A DNA stretch of 64,000 nucleotides from Prostheceraeus crozeri (Eukaryota > Platyhelminthes > Polycladida > Euryleptidae): the NCBI GenBank assembly GCA_907163375.1, contig CAJQUW010007429.1:62001-126000 (forward strand). Direction: 5' to 3'. Below, piece by piece: positions 43,201 through 48,833 of this stretch. Every line of letters begins with the position of its first letter. Positions within the stretch are counted from its first letter, which is position 1. Under the pieces are notes generated by a model, which made no database searches, was not told the origin of the DNA, and was given only the letters and a program-made list of their open reading frames with translations. Made by a program: the position numbers and the translations under genes.

Positions 43201-45009
43201 GAGTTTACAGGTAATTTATTATTTTAGTAATTTAAATCAGACAATCAATGAAGTTCACATTCTTCAGAATATAGATGAAGATCAAATTTACAGTATTGGC
43301 ATTCACATTGACCTTAAGTATATTTAAAGAAGTCAATAGATGATCTTGTTCGTTTACGAATGAAATATGATAGAATGATAGAAACCATCTGAATGCGCGA
43401 TTGGCTTTTGTCAATAAGGCAGTGCGTAGAAATCGTTTCTGCACATTACTATTTTCATTATCAATTCCTTTTTCAAACTTTTAAGGCTAGTCTGAATGCG
43501 GTGAATGTAGAAAATTTGACCTCAAGAAAATTGACATAGATTATATAAACATATATTTCATCAAATCTTCAATTGGAATCTTCATCCACTCCTTTCTCGT
43601 TGTTGAATGATTATCTTTGTAGCTGTTGACTCTTGTGTTAGACAAATCTGAAGTGCAATGTAATCACGTGACCTGTACTTAGATTTTCATGTCACTGCAT
43701 CATTATAGAATTCATTAAATACTTCACGGTCACGACATAATCAAACCTCATTAGGCTGAATGAGGCTTCTTTCGACTTAATCAAATATCTCCACTTGATG
43801 GAAGATAATTTAATATTGAAACCCTGCGAAATCAGCTATGCCATTTTAGCAGTAAAGGAGACCTCAAACATTTAAATGTCGTTTTTGTAATTTCATGCTT
43901 TAACATTTATATGCGAAATTAACCGATATAGGAAAACGAGGACTTACCTTATAAAGAGGAGCTTGATCATTGTTTCCATCATCGAGTGCTCTCACGGGCT
44001 GTGGTTCAGCTTGTCTTTGACGAGGTTGCGCTCCTTCATTTCGAAGTGCTAATAGTTCACGTTCCAATTGATCTAACCTGTTCTCCCGTTGATGCCTGCT
44101 TACGTTATTATCAGGAGGCGGTTCTGAAACCAGCAATTCTTGCCACTTTTCAAGCTCTCCGAACGTATTGAATCCCTCTAACAAGTGCTGCATTCGCGGT
44201 TTATTATTTCTGTTGGTATCAGGCACCGTTTGCGATGTTTCCGGAACAGCACGTGGGGGAGAAGTTACAAAAGCCTCCTGTCGTGGTATTGGAGGCGGAG
44301 GTTGTGGCTGTGGGACTACTGAGCCAGATGGCTTTTTGTGAGCGAGACGGTTTTTAAACTTTTCCTGTTCTAGTCTTTTGAATTCTTGATATTCCATATT
44401 TCTCTGCTGCTCCTTCCTAGTCTTTGCAGACTCATGATCAATCAGACCAGGGATGGAGGCACCCTCATTTGGAGCTCCATCACTGTTGGCTCGCCGACGC
44501 ACTGGTCTGCGTGACTCAATCGCCGCCATTCGCTGATACTCTTCACGTCTTTGATCATTTATTCGCTGTCTCCGTGACTCATAATCACCCAACTTAGAAA
44601 CCAGTGGACGTTCAGGCGTATCCGATTGATTTCGATGAGCATTTGATACTAAGCTCGTCTGAAATGAAGGTGGGAGTTGCTGCTGTGGAAAATTAGAACG
44701 GGATGAATTTTGATAGGCGCTAGATGGATCATAAGCAGGAGCTGCTAATCTAGGTGCTGTTTGTTTCTGATACGACGGCTGACCAGGCGGAGGAGCAAAC
44801 TGTGACTGTGTTGCAAAAACATTTCGAGGACTATCCGGAAATCGTATCGGTCCCTTAGGTCCGCCTGTTATTGGTGCAGGCTGTTGGATTTGCTTATTAT
44901 GGAGAGGATCACCTGCAGATTGACCCGAAATGCTGTGGAGTGCTTGTCTTTCTTGCTTTAATTTCGACTTCTGAGCACGGATAAAGTCATCAATATCATC
45001 AGTCATCAT
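12885..45009 (-). CDS. CSPP1: CSPP1-like centrosome and spindle pole associated protein, 12 coding exons
   Basis: Coding exons on the minus strand: 45009-43948, 41199-40861, 35742-35462, 31079-30842, 30638-30321, 27353-27159, 25717-25359, 25163-24977, 23075-22746, 21491-21282, 17736-17254 and 13229-12885. All have GT-AG borders and join in phase to about 1448 residues (human long form about 1220-1260). Matches to human CSPP1 run in order: DDIDDFIRAQKSKL (human DNLDEFIEEQKARL); LFGRNESE...RRKDEYR; YTTPADDAYHYYG (human YRTPYDDAYYFYG); YDPFGRGGGGAPVKDADGN (YNPWGKGGGGAPLRDAKGN); FGQPLTDAQL before a long E/R-rich coiled coil; ESPPVPA; VFDTARE...VPVRRR; DFNELK; RKNEERWKNL; RFMEKQ. In vertebrates CSPP1 acts at centrosomes, spindle poles and cilia and stabilises microtubules from the lumen. 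Exon joins are inferred; one or more small exons could be missing between 24977 and 23075. Confidence 0.93.
13230..17253 (-). other. CSPP1-like intron 11
   Basis: About 4 kb, AT-rich. At 14783-14860 there is a stretch rich in ACCGGTTAT and its complement, starting TAGGGTTCTGAAAACCGG, which looks like one end of a hAT-type element; no matching right end was found. At 13503-13516 the 14-mer CTGAAGACTTCAAC occurs, and it recurs on the minus strand near 19160. Nothing else recognised. Confidence 0.4.
17254..17736 (-). CDS. CSPP1: CSPP1-like exon 11 (residues 1174-1334)
   Basis: 483 bases, acceptor TTTTTCAG, donor GAG|GTAAGG, phase 0. QLETQQEAYIREQEERLRRL matches human [30 protein letters not shown] matches ESDSAFIGAYG; RKNEERWKNLKEM matches RVRNEERMRRLNEF. 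The long middle is low in hydrophobic residues and probably disordered. Confidence 0.92.
17737..19890 (-). other. CSPP1-like intron 10, part without a placed element
   Basis: AT-rich. It contains two possible hammerhead-like stretches on the minus strand: one at about 18498-18565, described separately, and one near 19150-19200 (CTGATGATGC...GAGAAAC). No coding segment is recognised. Confidence 0.35.
18498..18565 (-). ncRNA. possible degenerate hammerhead-like motif
   Basis: Read on the minus strand: TTTGAGCGTCC, a loop, then GCGGTCGAAACGCGATCGTC. The GTCGAAA block and its surroundings closely resemble the loop of the palindrome at 30017-30050 (TCGGTCGAAAGGCG). The CTGANGA box is not intact. 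Short pairing CAGGAC/GTCCTG encloses the whole segment. Confidence 0.3.
19891..21118 (+). mobile_element. Penelope-like element 2 with inverted arms, GIY-YIG remnant only
   Basis: About 409 bp at 19914-20322 is the reverse complement of 20710-21120. Between them, frame about 20430-20560 reads CKTCQTACF, then VYKISCKICNKEYIGQT and RILRTRILEH, a GIY-YIG endonuclease of the Penelope type. The RT is absent. Flanks AATGTACGTATAATTTTAA (19872-19890) and AATGTACATATCATTTAAA (from 21119) match at 16 of 19 positions and may be a worn target duplication. The right arm has the motif TTCGAAACGTCGGAC; the left arm has the same with GAGAC for GAAAC. Layout equals that of the element at 8835-10555 but the sequence is a different subfamily. 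Confidence 0.85.
21021..21060 (+). ncRNA. hammerhead-like motif in arm of Penelope-like element 2 (degenerate)
   Basis: TCGTCCTCGTAAAAGATATT followed by CGAAACGTCGGAC. The CGAAAC-GTC ending matches the 3' half of hammerhead motifs in Penelope terminal repeats, but the CTGANGA box is worn away. The mirrored copy lies at about 19978-20012 on the minus strand. Confidence 0.3.
21282..21491 (-). CDS. CSPP1: CSPP1-like exon 10 (residues 1104-1173)
   Basis: 210 bases, acceptor TGTTTCAG, donor AAA|GTAAGA, phase 0. VFDTAREKAKPVPVRRR matches human IFDMARHRLQAPVRR, and it ends DFNELK exactly as the human segment does. A Penelope-like insertion stops only about 160 bp downstream of the donor. Confidence 0.93.
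21492..22745 (-). other. CSPP1-like intron 9, nothing recognised
   Basis: AT-rich intron of about 1.25 kb with no element ends, coding segments or RNA-like folds that I can support. Confidence 0.4.
22746..23075 (-). CDS. CSPP1: CSPP1-like exon 9 (residues 994-1103)
   Basis: 330 bases, acceptor AATTCACAG, donor GAG|GTAAGT, phase 0. Contains ESPPVPAVYNAMKKEGR (human AQSPPVPARKNQLRAEE), a serine/threonine-proline rich basic middle, and LRRMKQQLNTEKERVERAL (human MRKQLRSEERRLQERL). The SPPVPA segment resembles a proline-rich docking site. Confidence 0.92.
23076..24305 (-). other. CSPP1-like intron 8, part without a placed element
   Basis: Human CSPP1 has more coiled coil here (between the charged helix and the SPPVPA segment), so one or more small exons could hide in this intron; none was found. 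CCATAGAAATGGATG at about 24071 echoes the hairpin arms inside the hAT element at 4368-4460. Confidence 0.35.
24317..24870 (+). mobile_element. short non-coding retroposon with inverted arms and hammerhead-like motif
   Basis: A 554-bp insertion flanked by the 11-bp duplication ATGAGCATTAT (24306-24316 and 24871-24881). Its left end, about 24317-24425, is the reverse complement of 24735-24842. The roughly 300-bp centre has no coding potential. The right arm carries ACCTGAAGATGATTGC, TGGAT, GGCAATCAAAAAA: a CTGAAGA box, a perfect six-pair stem and an A-rich box. A second copy of the arm, with its own target duplication, lies at 39789-39962. Layout (inverted arms, 11-12 bp duplication, hammerhead-like core) copies that of the Penelope-like elements here, so this is probably a non-autonomous relative, but no Penelope protein segment is present. 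Confidence 0.7.
24733..24775 (+). ncRNA. hammerhead-like motif, best preserved stem
   Basis: CTGAAGA, T, GATTGC, loop TGGATG, GCAATC, then AAAAAA. The hammerhead core is CTGANGA, stem II, GAAA; here the GAAA is replaced by AAAA. The left arm copy (minus strand, 24396-24420) has GATTGC/GCGATC, and the copy at 39900-39935 (minus strand) has GATTAC/GTGATC. All pair fully if G-U is allowed. Confidence 0.45.
24977..25163 (-). CDS. CSPP1: CSPP1-like exon 8 (residues 931-993)
   Basis: 187 bases, acceptor AATTTCAG, donor AAG|GTACTC, phase 0 at the end. Almost wholly glutamate, arginine, lysine and glutamine: the core of the long charged coiled coil. On the DNA level the glutamate runs look like a CTT repeat on the plus strand (25130-25155), but this is coding. 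Confidence 0.9.
25359..25717 (-). CDS. CSPP1: CSPP1-like exon 7 (residues 812-931)
   Basis: 359 bases, acceptor TTTCAACAG, donor AAAG|GTAAGG, ending in a split arginine codon. GIFGQPLTDAQLENRHKFRE corresponds to human [20 protein letters not shown], then the charged coiled coil starts (EKQRAKDREKERIRREEEEE). Confidence 0.93.
25781..26844. mobile_element. possible worn hAT-type element in CSPP1-like intron 6
   Basis: The left end reads CAGAATTGGAACCAGTC and the right end, reverse-complemented, CAATGTTGGAACCGGTC. The TTGGAACC block is shared and similar short ends are known in hAT elements. The flanking 8 bases (TTATAAAT and GCACAAAT) match at five positions only, so the duplication is not convincing. 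A SINE-like piece lies inside at 26120-26296. Confidence 0.3.
26120..26296 (-). mobile_element. tRNA-derived SINE-like fragment
   Basis: On the minus strand the segment starts GCTGGATAGCTCAATTAGTT, with TAGCTCAATTAG in the place of a tRNA A box (TRGCNNANNNGG). About 45 bases further GTTGTTCTCAG stands where a B box would be but is degenerate. A GC-richer core (CCGTCTGGCGGAGATGCCG) follows, unlike the surrounding intron. A tRNA gene is excluded because no cloverleaf closes. The SINE family is not identified. Confidence 0.45.
26297..27158 (-). other. rest of CSPP1-like intron 6
   Basis: AT-rich. A stretch at about 26510-26600 follows a good acceptor (CTCTTTCAG on the minus strand) and stays open for 30 codons, but has no matching donor and no similarity to CSPP1, so it is not called an exon. 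Confidence 0.35.
27159..27353 (-). CDS. CSPP1: CSPP1-like exon 6 (residues 747-811)
   Basis: 195 bases, acceptor CATTTTAG, donor CAG|GTGTGT, phase 0. Begins with a lysine/glutamine-rich helix and then YDPFGRGGGGAPVKDADGN, followed by a leucine-arginine pair where human has DLNRM. The four-glycine block is the most diagnostic CSPP1 signature in the window. Confidence 0.93.
27354..29270 (-). other. CSPP1-like intron 5, part before the pogo-like remnant
   Basis: AT-rich. The only distinct item is the motif at 28277-28312, listed separately. A further weak candidate, TTTTCTGATGAAGC, lies on the minus strand at about 28699-28712. Confidence 0.35.
28277..28312 (+). ncRNA. hammerhead-like motif (degenerate)
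   Basis: CTTGACAAAGGGGAAACGG followed by CCAAAACGTCGGC. The AAACGTCGGC ending is nearly the same as in the arm of Penelope-like element 2 (GAAACGTCGGAC), and the CTTGACAAAGG start resembles CTGATGAAGG of intact motifs. Probably part of a worn Penelope terminal repeat, of which no other trace is certain. Confidence 0.3.
29460..29675 (+). pseudogene. pogo/Tigger-like transposase C-terminal fragment
   Basis: An open frame of 71 codons. Residues 19-55 match the conserved end of DDE_1 transposases (WIAEVWEEIP...ILRSMKACGV). The catalytic residues lie upstream in intact proteins and are absent here. Confidence 0.65.
29956..30118. repeat. long palindrome with a hammerhead-like loop
   Basis: Two arms of about 64 bp (29956-30020 and 30055-30118) are inverted copies with only about four differences. 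Both start AAATTATAACGAATCCTGG when read inward. The inner end of each arm is GTACGCGAGGCG. The loop between them, read on the minus strand, is GCCTGATGATGTCCGAGC followed by GATTCGGTCGAAAGGCGC: an intact CTGATGA box, a CCGA/TCGG stem and an intact CGAAA box. This could be two inverted arms of a tiny Penelope-type insertion with no body left, or an independent hairpin element. Confidence 0.75.
30017..30050 (-). ncRNA. hammerhead-like motif with intact CTGATGA and GAAA boxes
   Basis: CCTGATGA, TGTCCGA, GCGA, TTCGGTC, GAAA, GGCG. Stem II would be GTCCGA against TTCGGTC with one mismatch. The flanking arms could act as an outer stem (GAGGCG with CGCCTC). Of all the copies here, this has both core boxes intact. 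Self-cleavage cannot be judged from sequence alone. Confidence 0.45.
30321..30638 (-). CDS. CSPP1: CSPP1-like exon 5 (residues 641-746)
   Basis: 318 bases, acceptor CCATTTAG, donor GAG|GTAAGA, phase 0. Starts with LTPYTTPADDAYHYYGMKN, one of the closest matches to human CSPP1 (YRTPYDDAYYFYGSRN). Ends in GGLTFRSQEDISNVKK and KEYAEELQRQIIE, another copy of the repeated motif (human SLQSYQEALQQQIRE). Confidence 0.93.
30842..31079 (-). CDS. CSPP1: CSPP1-like exon 4 (residues 561-640)
   Basis: 238 bases. The acceptor TTTTAG supplies the third base of the split arginine, then LELEKQIQETKERNRRAK continues the helix begun in exon 3 (human LELLEQMAEQQRNKRREK). Donor TTG|GTAAAT, which is a weaker donor than the others. 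Confidence 0.9.
31080..32520 (-). other. CSPP1-like intron 3, first part, nothing recognised
   Basis: AT-rich sequence without a supported coding segment, RNA gene or element ends. Confidence 0.4.
32535..33062 (-). mobile_element. LINE 3' fragment
   Basis: On the minus strand, 33062-32859 reads LSSILCERRFTNRLKGRLNK, then ACIQPVMTCVSETW and LRRAELSMIRKCAE: the post-RT region known from many LINEs (xLCxKxxxxKLKGK, VRPAMLYGSExW, ExxMLRWxCG). A second frame (32970-32764) continues with GEVVEHLGLTETVVAVVKRS, then LRWVIYREE corresponds to LRWFGHVxRR. The fragment ends near a GAT/CAT repeat and a C run at 32545-32566. It is a different LINE subfamily from those at 1-560 and 5227-7208. Decayed. Confidence 0.65.
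33063..35461 (-). other. CSPP1-like intron 3, last part, nothing recognised
   Basis: Contains two plus-strand open frames of 103 and 134 codons (33313-33624, 33947-34351) whose composition is that of translated AT-rich DNA. They have no recognisable domain and are not called genes. Confidence 0.4.
35462..35742 (-). CDS. CSPP1: CSPP1-like exon 3 (residues 468-561)
   Basis: 281 bases, acceptor TCCCACAG, donor CAG|GTGAGT, leaving two bases of a split arginine codon. Ends with GLLFGRNESESAQKRRKDEYR, the counterpart of human [20 protein letters not shown]. The repeated motif therefore straddles the exon 3/4 junction. Confidence 0.92.
35850..35930 (+). mobile_element. tRNA-derived SINE-like fragment
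   Basis: GGCGCAGTGGCATTGTGGTA at 35854-35873 contains TGGCATTGTGG, a good tRNA A box, and GGTTCAAACTT at 35905-35915 is close to the B box consensus GGTTCGAATCC; the spacing fits a tRNA promoter. No cloverleaf acceptor stem closes, and an A-rich run (35934-35941) follows. This is the tRNA-like head of a SINE, lying in CSPP1-like intron 2. Confidence 0.55.
35931..38257 (-). other. CSPP1-like intron 2, part before Penelope-like element 3
   Basis: AT-rich, no supported gene or element. Confidence 0.4.
38258..39125 (-). mobile_element. Penelope-like element 3 with inverted arms, GIY-YIG remnant
   Basis: The left arm (38258-38472) is the reverse complement of the right arm (38855-39125); the left has lost about 80 bp. 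Between them the minus strand reads NVVYAIKCNKCNDNYIGET, then TMRTRMQEH, the core of a GIY-YIG endonuclease. The arms even include the last codons of the protein: the plus strand of the right arm reads RHFIKDKRPGINVIYSCM and the minus strand of the left arm reads a diverged form of it (KAKRPGMNVMHSCM). So the inverted part starts inside the coding region. No RT remains, and no clear target duplication was seen. Confidence 0.8.
39126..39776 (-). other. CSPP1-like intron 2, nothing recognised
   Basis: AT-rich stretch between two insertions. Confidence 0.4.
39789..39962 (-). mobile_element. short non-coding retroposon, second copy, with A-tail
   Basis: A 174-bp insertion with the perfect 12-bp duplication ATAGATGAAAAC at 39777-39788 and 39963-39974. 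On the minus strand it runs through ATGAAGATGATTACTGGATG and GTGATCAAAAAATTTTG, then CAATGACTGGTCAGAGCATT, ending TTTCC and a run of eight A. It matches the right arm of the 24317-24870 element along its length. The A-tail and target duplication point to RNA-mediated copying. A (TTA)n run at 39863-39883 is part of it. Confidence 0.7.
39975..40860 (-). other. rest of CSPP1-like intron 2
   Basis: AT-rich, nothing recognised. Confidence 0.4.
40861..41199 (-). CDS. CSPP1: CSPP1-like exon 2 (residues 355-467)
   Basis: 339 bases, acceptor TCATAG, donor AAA|GTGAGT, phase 0 at both ends. Contains LIGLSDRLSAIARRRDERN followed by REYNQHLQEKAE, which matches human SLPIGERLSAKERLKLERN followed by KEYNQFLRGKEE. 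It ends with basic arginine/proline-rich sequence and DRELEK. Confidence 0.92.
41200..43947 (-). other. CSPP1-like intron 1, nothing recognised
   Basis: About 2.7 kb, AT-rich, without visible element ends or coding segments. Confidence 0.4.
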
Positions 45010-45014
45010 GACTC
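43948..45014 (-). CDS. CSPP1: CSPP1-like exon 1 (first coding exon, residues 1-354)
   Basis: Begins after the acceptor TTTTCACAG with five untranslated bases, then two consecutive ATG codons; the first (45009) is taken as the start, giving MMTDDIDDFI. An upstream non-coding exon must exist but was not found. It holds a proline/glutamine-rich low-complexity stretch (about residues 40-125), two copies of a repeated motif (residues 138-168 and 185-220) and a leucine-rich helix near 305-325 (QLERELLAL). The donor is AAG|GTAAGT, phase 0. A mariner element lies only about 160 bp upstream of the acceptor. Confidence 0.92.
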
Positions 45015-45177
45015 CTGTGAAAATGGAGAACAAAATCAAGATGGAAAACTCAACATTGTGATATGCTGCTCTATTATTTGGAAAACATGGGAATAAAAAG
45101 CAATGCCACATAGTTTTGAGTGCATCTTTATGAATCTGATACTAATGCTGTGCAAAAGAAAGTGAATGAAATCAATA

Positions 45178-46495
45178 CAGGGTGAATTCTGGATATCAGT
45201 GGATGTGGTATGGATATCAGAAAGAGGAGAGTTATAACAAATTCTCGATTGACCACCATCCTGTTGATACACAAACTTCACAACATGAATAAAATTTTTG
45301 TAAGAGCTTCTGATGAATGAATTAGGAATTTCACTCAGTTCCTATTTCGATTCGACGCTTTAGGTCTTCATAGCTCTCAAAGCTAGCTGCATATATTATT
45401 TTGGATGTGACCAAAGAAAGAAAATCAAGAGATGGGATCTTGGGGGCCAAGGATGGGACCACCCTTTATGGCCCATCCTCTTGGCCAACGCTGGTTTAGC
45501 AACTTCTCGTTGTTGCTGAGAGTGGGTGGAGGCATCTGTGGATACACAGCAGAACGGTGAGGAAAATCGAGAAAGTGCTAGTGGTGCTAAGGAAATACTT
45601 TCGGAGTCACAAATAACGAACACTTGTCACAATTTCCTCTGCTGGGTGTGGGGGTCAATAAATGCCATGGTATGAACTGCGACGAACATGTTACTGCCTT
45701 TTGAACGGATAGGACCTCGTCATAAAATGAGGAAACATGTTTGCGTTGTATAAGTCATTTGGTGATTGACACGGAGTACATTGTGGAAAGTACATCACGA
45801 GAAGTTCATCTGAGATGTACATCTTCATCACTGCTCTTGTAAGATAGAACGACAAAAATCCAGTCTTGACTGGTTTATCATGGTCAAAGAGTTTGTGCAT
45901 TTGTTGAACTTTGGTAACGGCTGTTCATTCTCTTTAACTTTGTTGCAAACGGTCCTTGTGAAACACCGACTTTTAGGGGTTTTGCAACGTGATTTGCGCG
46001 GAACACCGACTTCCCTTGCGATCACTCGCTGTGATTCTCCGCATTCGTTGGGAACGATTCCCGGAGCTTGAACGCGGTAAGATGGGGCCCGTGCTGAGAA
46101 ACTTATCTGTAAGATGTCGCCGGGTTCTTCCATCGAGGTGGCCATTCTCCATACTCCTCGTAGTAAGCCTTCTTGCTGCCTCACTGTTTCCATAAGTTAG
46201 CAGTAGGCAAAGAGTCTGCGTTTCGCTTAGTTACGCAGTTGTGTAGAATGGTCTGGCGTTTCGCTCGTAATCATGCGTTTGTGATTCATGTCAGATGGGT
46301 TTGAAAAATTTGAAAATATTAGGTTGATTATGTCAGATGTTGTACAATGATTCATCAACTTTCACCTCAAAATTTTGAAAGAAATGCATCATGATATCCT
46401 TATCCACTGATAATTTTGATAAATGCACTTCATAGACAATAATATGAATGTAAATTTTATTGAAATGTATCGGACAAGGTATGGTATTCACCCTG
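45178..46495 (-). mobile_element. mariner-type DNA transposon, decayed
   Basis: Ends are CAGGGTGAAT and its inverted copy ATTCACCCTG, each next to TA (45176-45177, 46496-46497), the usual target of this superfamily. At 1318 bp the length is typical. Minus-strand fragments of the transposase are readable: a helix-turn-helix part with VIAREVGV (about 46010), FCRSILQEQ (45840), ISDELLVMYFP (45810, family form FSDExxF), a QSPNDLYNA segment (form QNDRVYA), and HPWPPRSHLLIFFLWSHPK (45430, form WPPRSPDLxPxDFFLW). The frame is broken in several places. The element lies just upstream of the first coding exon of the CSPP1-like gene, probably in its 5' intron. Confidence 0.8.
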
Positions 46496-46497
46496 TA

Positions 46498-48831
46498 TAT
46501 TGAGCAAGTCTTTGCGGTGTTATGACTGACCCTCTGATGCTATGATGCATTTGGAAATTCGTCTTGGTATAAAGTCACCTACATTGGATATCCTGACAAC
46601 TTCGTGTTCTGGTCGTGTGCTCAATTTTGGGAATGCACATTCCGGATTCGCTCACATATTATCGATATTTCAGACTCTAACTATTTTCCGGTCATTCCAA
46701 GACTTTGTAGAAATTAATCCTTCACAGCGTCCGTAGTATGACATTGAGCCTCGTCCTATTGCAACACCCTGTCATTATGCGTATTTTCCAACTTGTCTTC
46801 AGCTTGCGCCTTTTGACCGGATGATTGGTCGAGAAGCCATTGGTCTAGCAGAGGATTGGCTTACCTTTCTTGGTTATTAAATCATGAATAGTAACTGGAC
46901 CGCTTATTTGTGTTATCAAATAATCGTAGTGCAAAGTTTGATGCAGTTAATGTTTTATTCAATACATCATTCGCATAAATGTTTTCATCAACCTTCTTAT
47001 TCGAAGATCATTGACGGTGATGTATGTCATTTTGTAACTCAGTAGGTGTTCGATGCATGTTAGGTTAATGAATTAATAATTCAATTTCTTTGTAAAATGA
47101 TCATTAGCGAGGATAATTTCCCAATATTCACAAAAAAAAAAATTTCATTCGCTTCATGCACATACCTCTGTCAAAATTTCTAATATTTTGAACGGAATTA
47201 GTAGATTGACATTTTAATGGACGAAATTTCAACCATTTGTATTCAGACCAATTGTCCAAAAACCGGAAGCACCTTGCTCTTGGATAACTTAAAGATATGC
47301 TCTTTTTGTATATTACCTCTAAGGGTCTCCTACTCCTTGAATATTAATCAGTTCCAGAATATCAGCATAAAAGGGAATTTAAGAGTCTTCTAGGAATGAG
47401 CCTAGGTTTGCGTCAAATGATAAGAGCGTCGAATGAATTGTAAATGTGTCATGATACTACAGAACTCTGCCAACTGCACTTTAGAAAATAATGTAGGCAT
47501 CTGTACTTTATCAAAGTAATTTCCCCACATCATCGACCACTGTTGTAAATTTTAAACACTGTTCGTTAGAAAGGTTGATCACTTTCTGGTGAGAGTGACA
47601 GCATTTTGGCATCTAATTCAGCTATGCAGGTTGACAAAGAAAAATTTGAGTCAATCACGAGAAAGGAGCCACGGCAAAGACATTTCAAATACTTGTTTAA
47701 TTCGGTTGCGTTCAATCGCATCATCGAAACAGCATGGAGAAGCAACTACTATGGTTCAGAAGATAATCTGATCAGAGTATCATACTGTCCCTTTTATTTA
47801 TCATAAAAAGCTACAGTAGTGAGTGGATACTGTGGAGAAAAAGAGCGCCATTTCGATAATTTCAGTGCTTTCATTTTCTTGAGAGTTTATGAAATATAAC
47901 TATCTCTCAAAAACCTAACGTCTTAAGTCTCAGAGCTTTTCGACCCACAAGAAAGAAAATGATACATGCGGTCAACATTTGAACTGTTGCAGAATATGCA
48001 ATAAATGAAATGACTTGACAGTTCTTTGGAAAAGACATTCGTTTATGATTCGCAAATCCATAAGTAGCTCCACTGTTTCACAAATCTCAAAGTTAACATA
48101 ATCAAATCGGCAATCTTCTCCTCTGCTCAAGTTTCAGAACTTATTCATATCATGCTCTGTTGATGATTCTTCAAATTTCAGATACTGCATTTTCTGGAAT
48201 AGAGCATGTACCTAAATTGGTCAATTAACATGCTTTACAACTTTTGCTCGTTCTTCAAAACAATTGGCATTGGAGTGTGACCACATGCAAATCTAGCGTT
48301 TTTCTATGTTTGACTATGATTGCGAAAACACACAACGGCATAAATGTTTCAATCGCGTGTGCACAATGTCGACATTAAGTTGTCTATCGACTTTATGCAT
48401 GAGTCAGTAGCACAGCTATCAATTTAAAGCAGATGCATGCACATTCTCGCACAATGACTTCAACAGCTAAGAAATGTTATGGTCAATATGTGGCATATAC
48501 CGATTTGTCAAAAAAGTTTGTATATACGAGTACCTAGCATTAAACGAAATATCTGCATTTCTAGCATGTAGATTCCCTATTCAAGCAAAGGTTTGTTGGA
48601 AAATAATTTGAAATGGATATCCATGGCATATGATTGAGGAAACAAAGAAAACTATGATAAATCTAGTTCTAAAATTACATTGAAAACTTTGCTTTTCGTA
48701 CAATACGTGAGATAATGGTTGTCAAATGTTATTTTAAGACAGCAAGTTCTCACAAACATAATTCATCCTTGTATCTCCTATTTAATAACAAATAGTCTTA
48801 TGATATTCATAGCATTTATTCCATGACAGAC
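46498..48831. other. intergenic or upstream intron, nothing secure
   Basis: AT-rich. On the minus strand about 46830-46640 faintly resembles part of a Tc1-type transposase, too weak to call. No first exon or promoter of the CSPP1-like gene was found, although one must lie upstream of 45014. Confidence 0.35.
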
Positions 48832-48833
48832 TA

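Noticed and set aside
46640-46830. Tc1-like transposase fragment on the minus strand
   Set aside because: Only a few residues around a possible DExxCHT fit, with stops between them; too weak.
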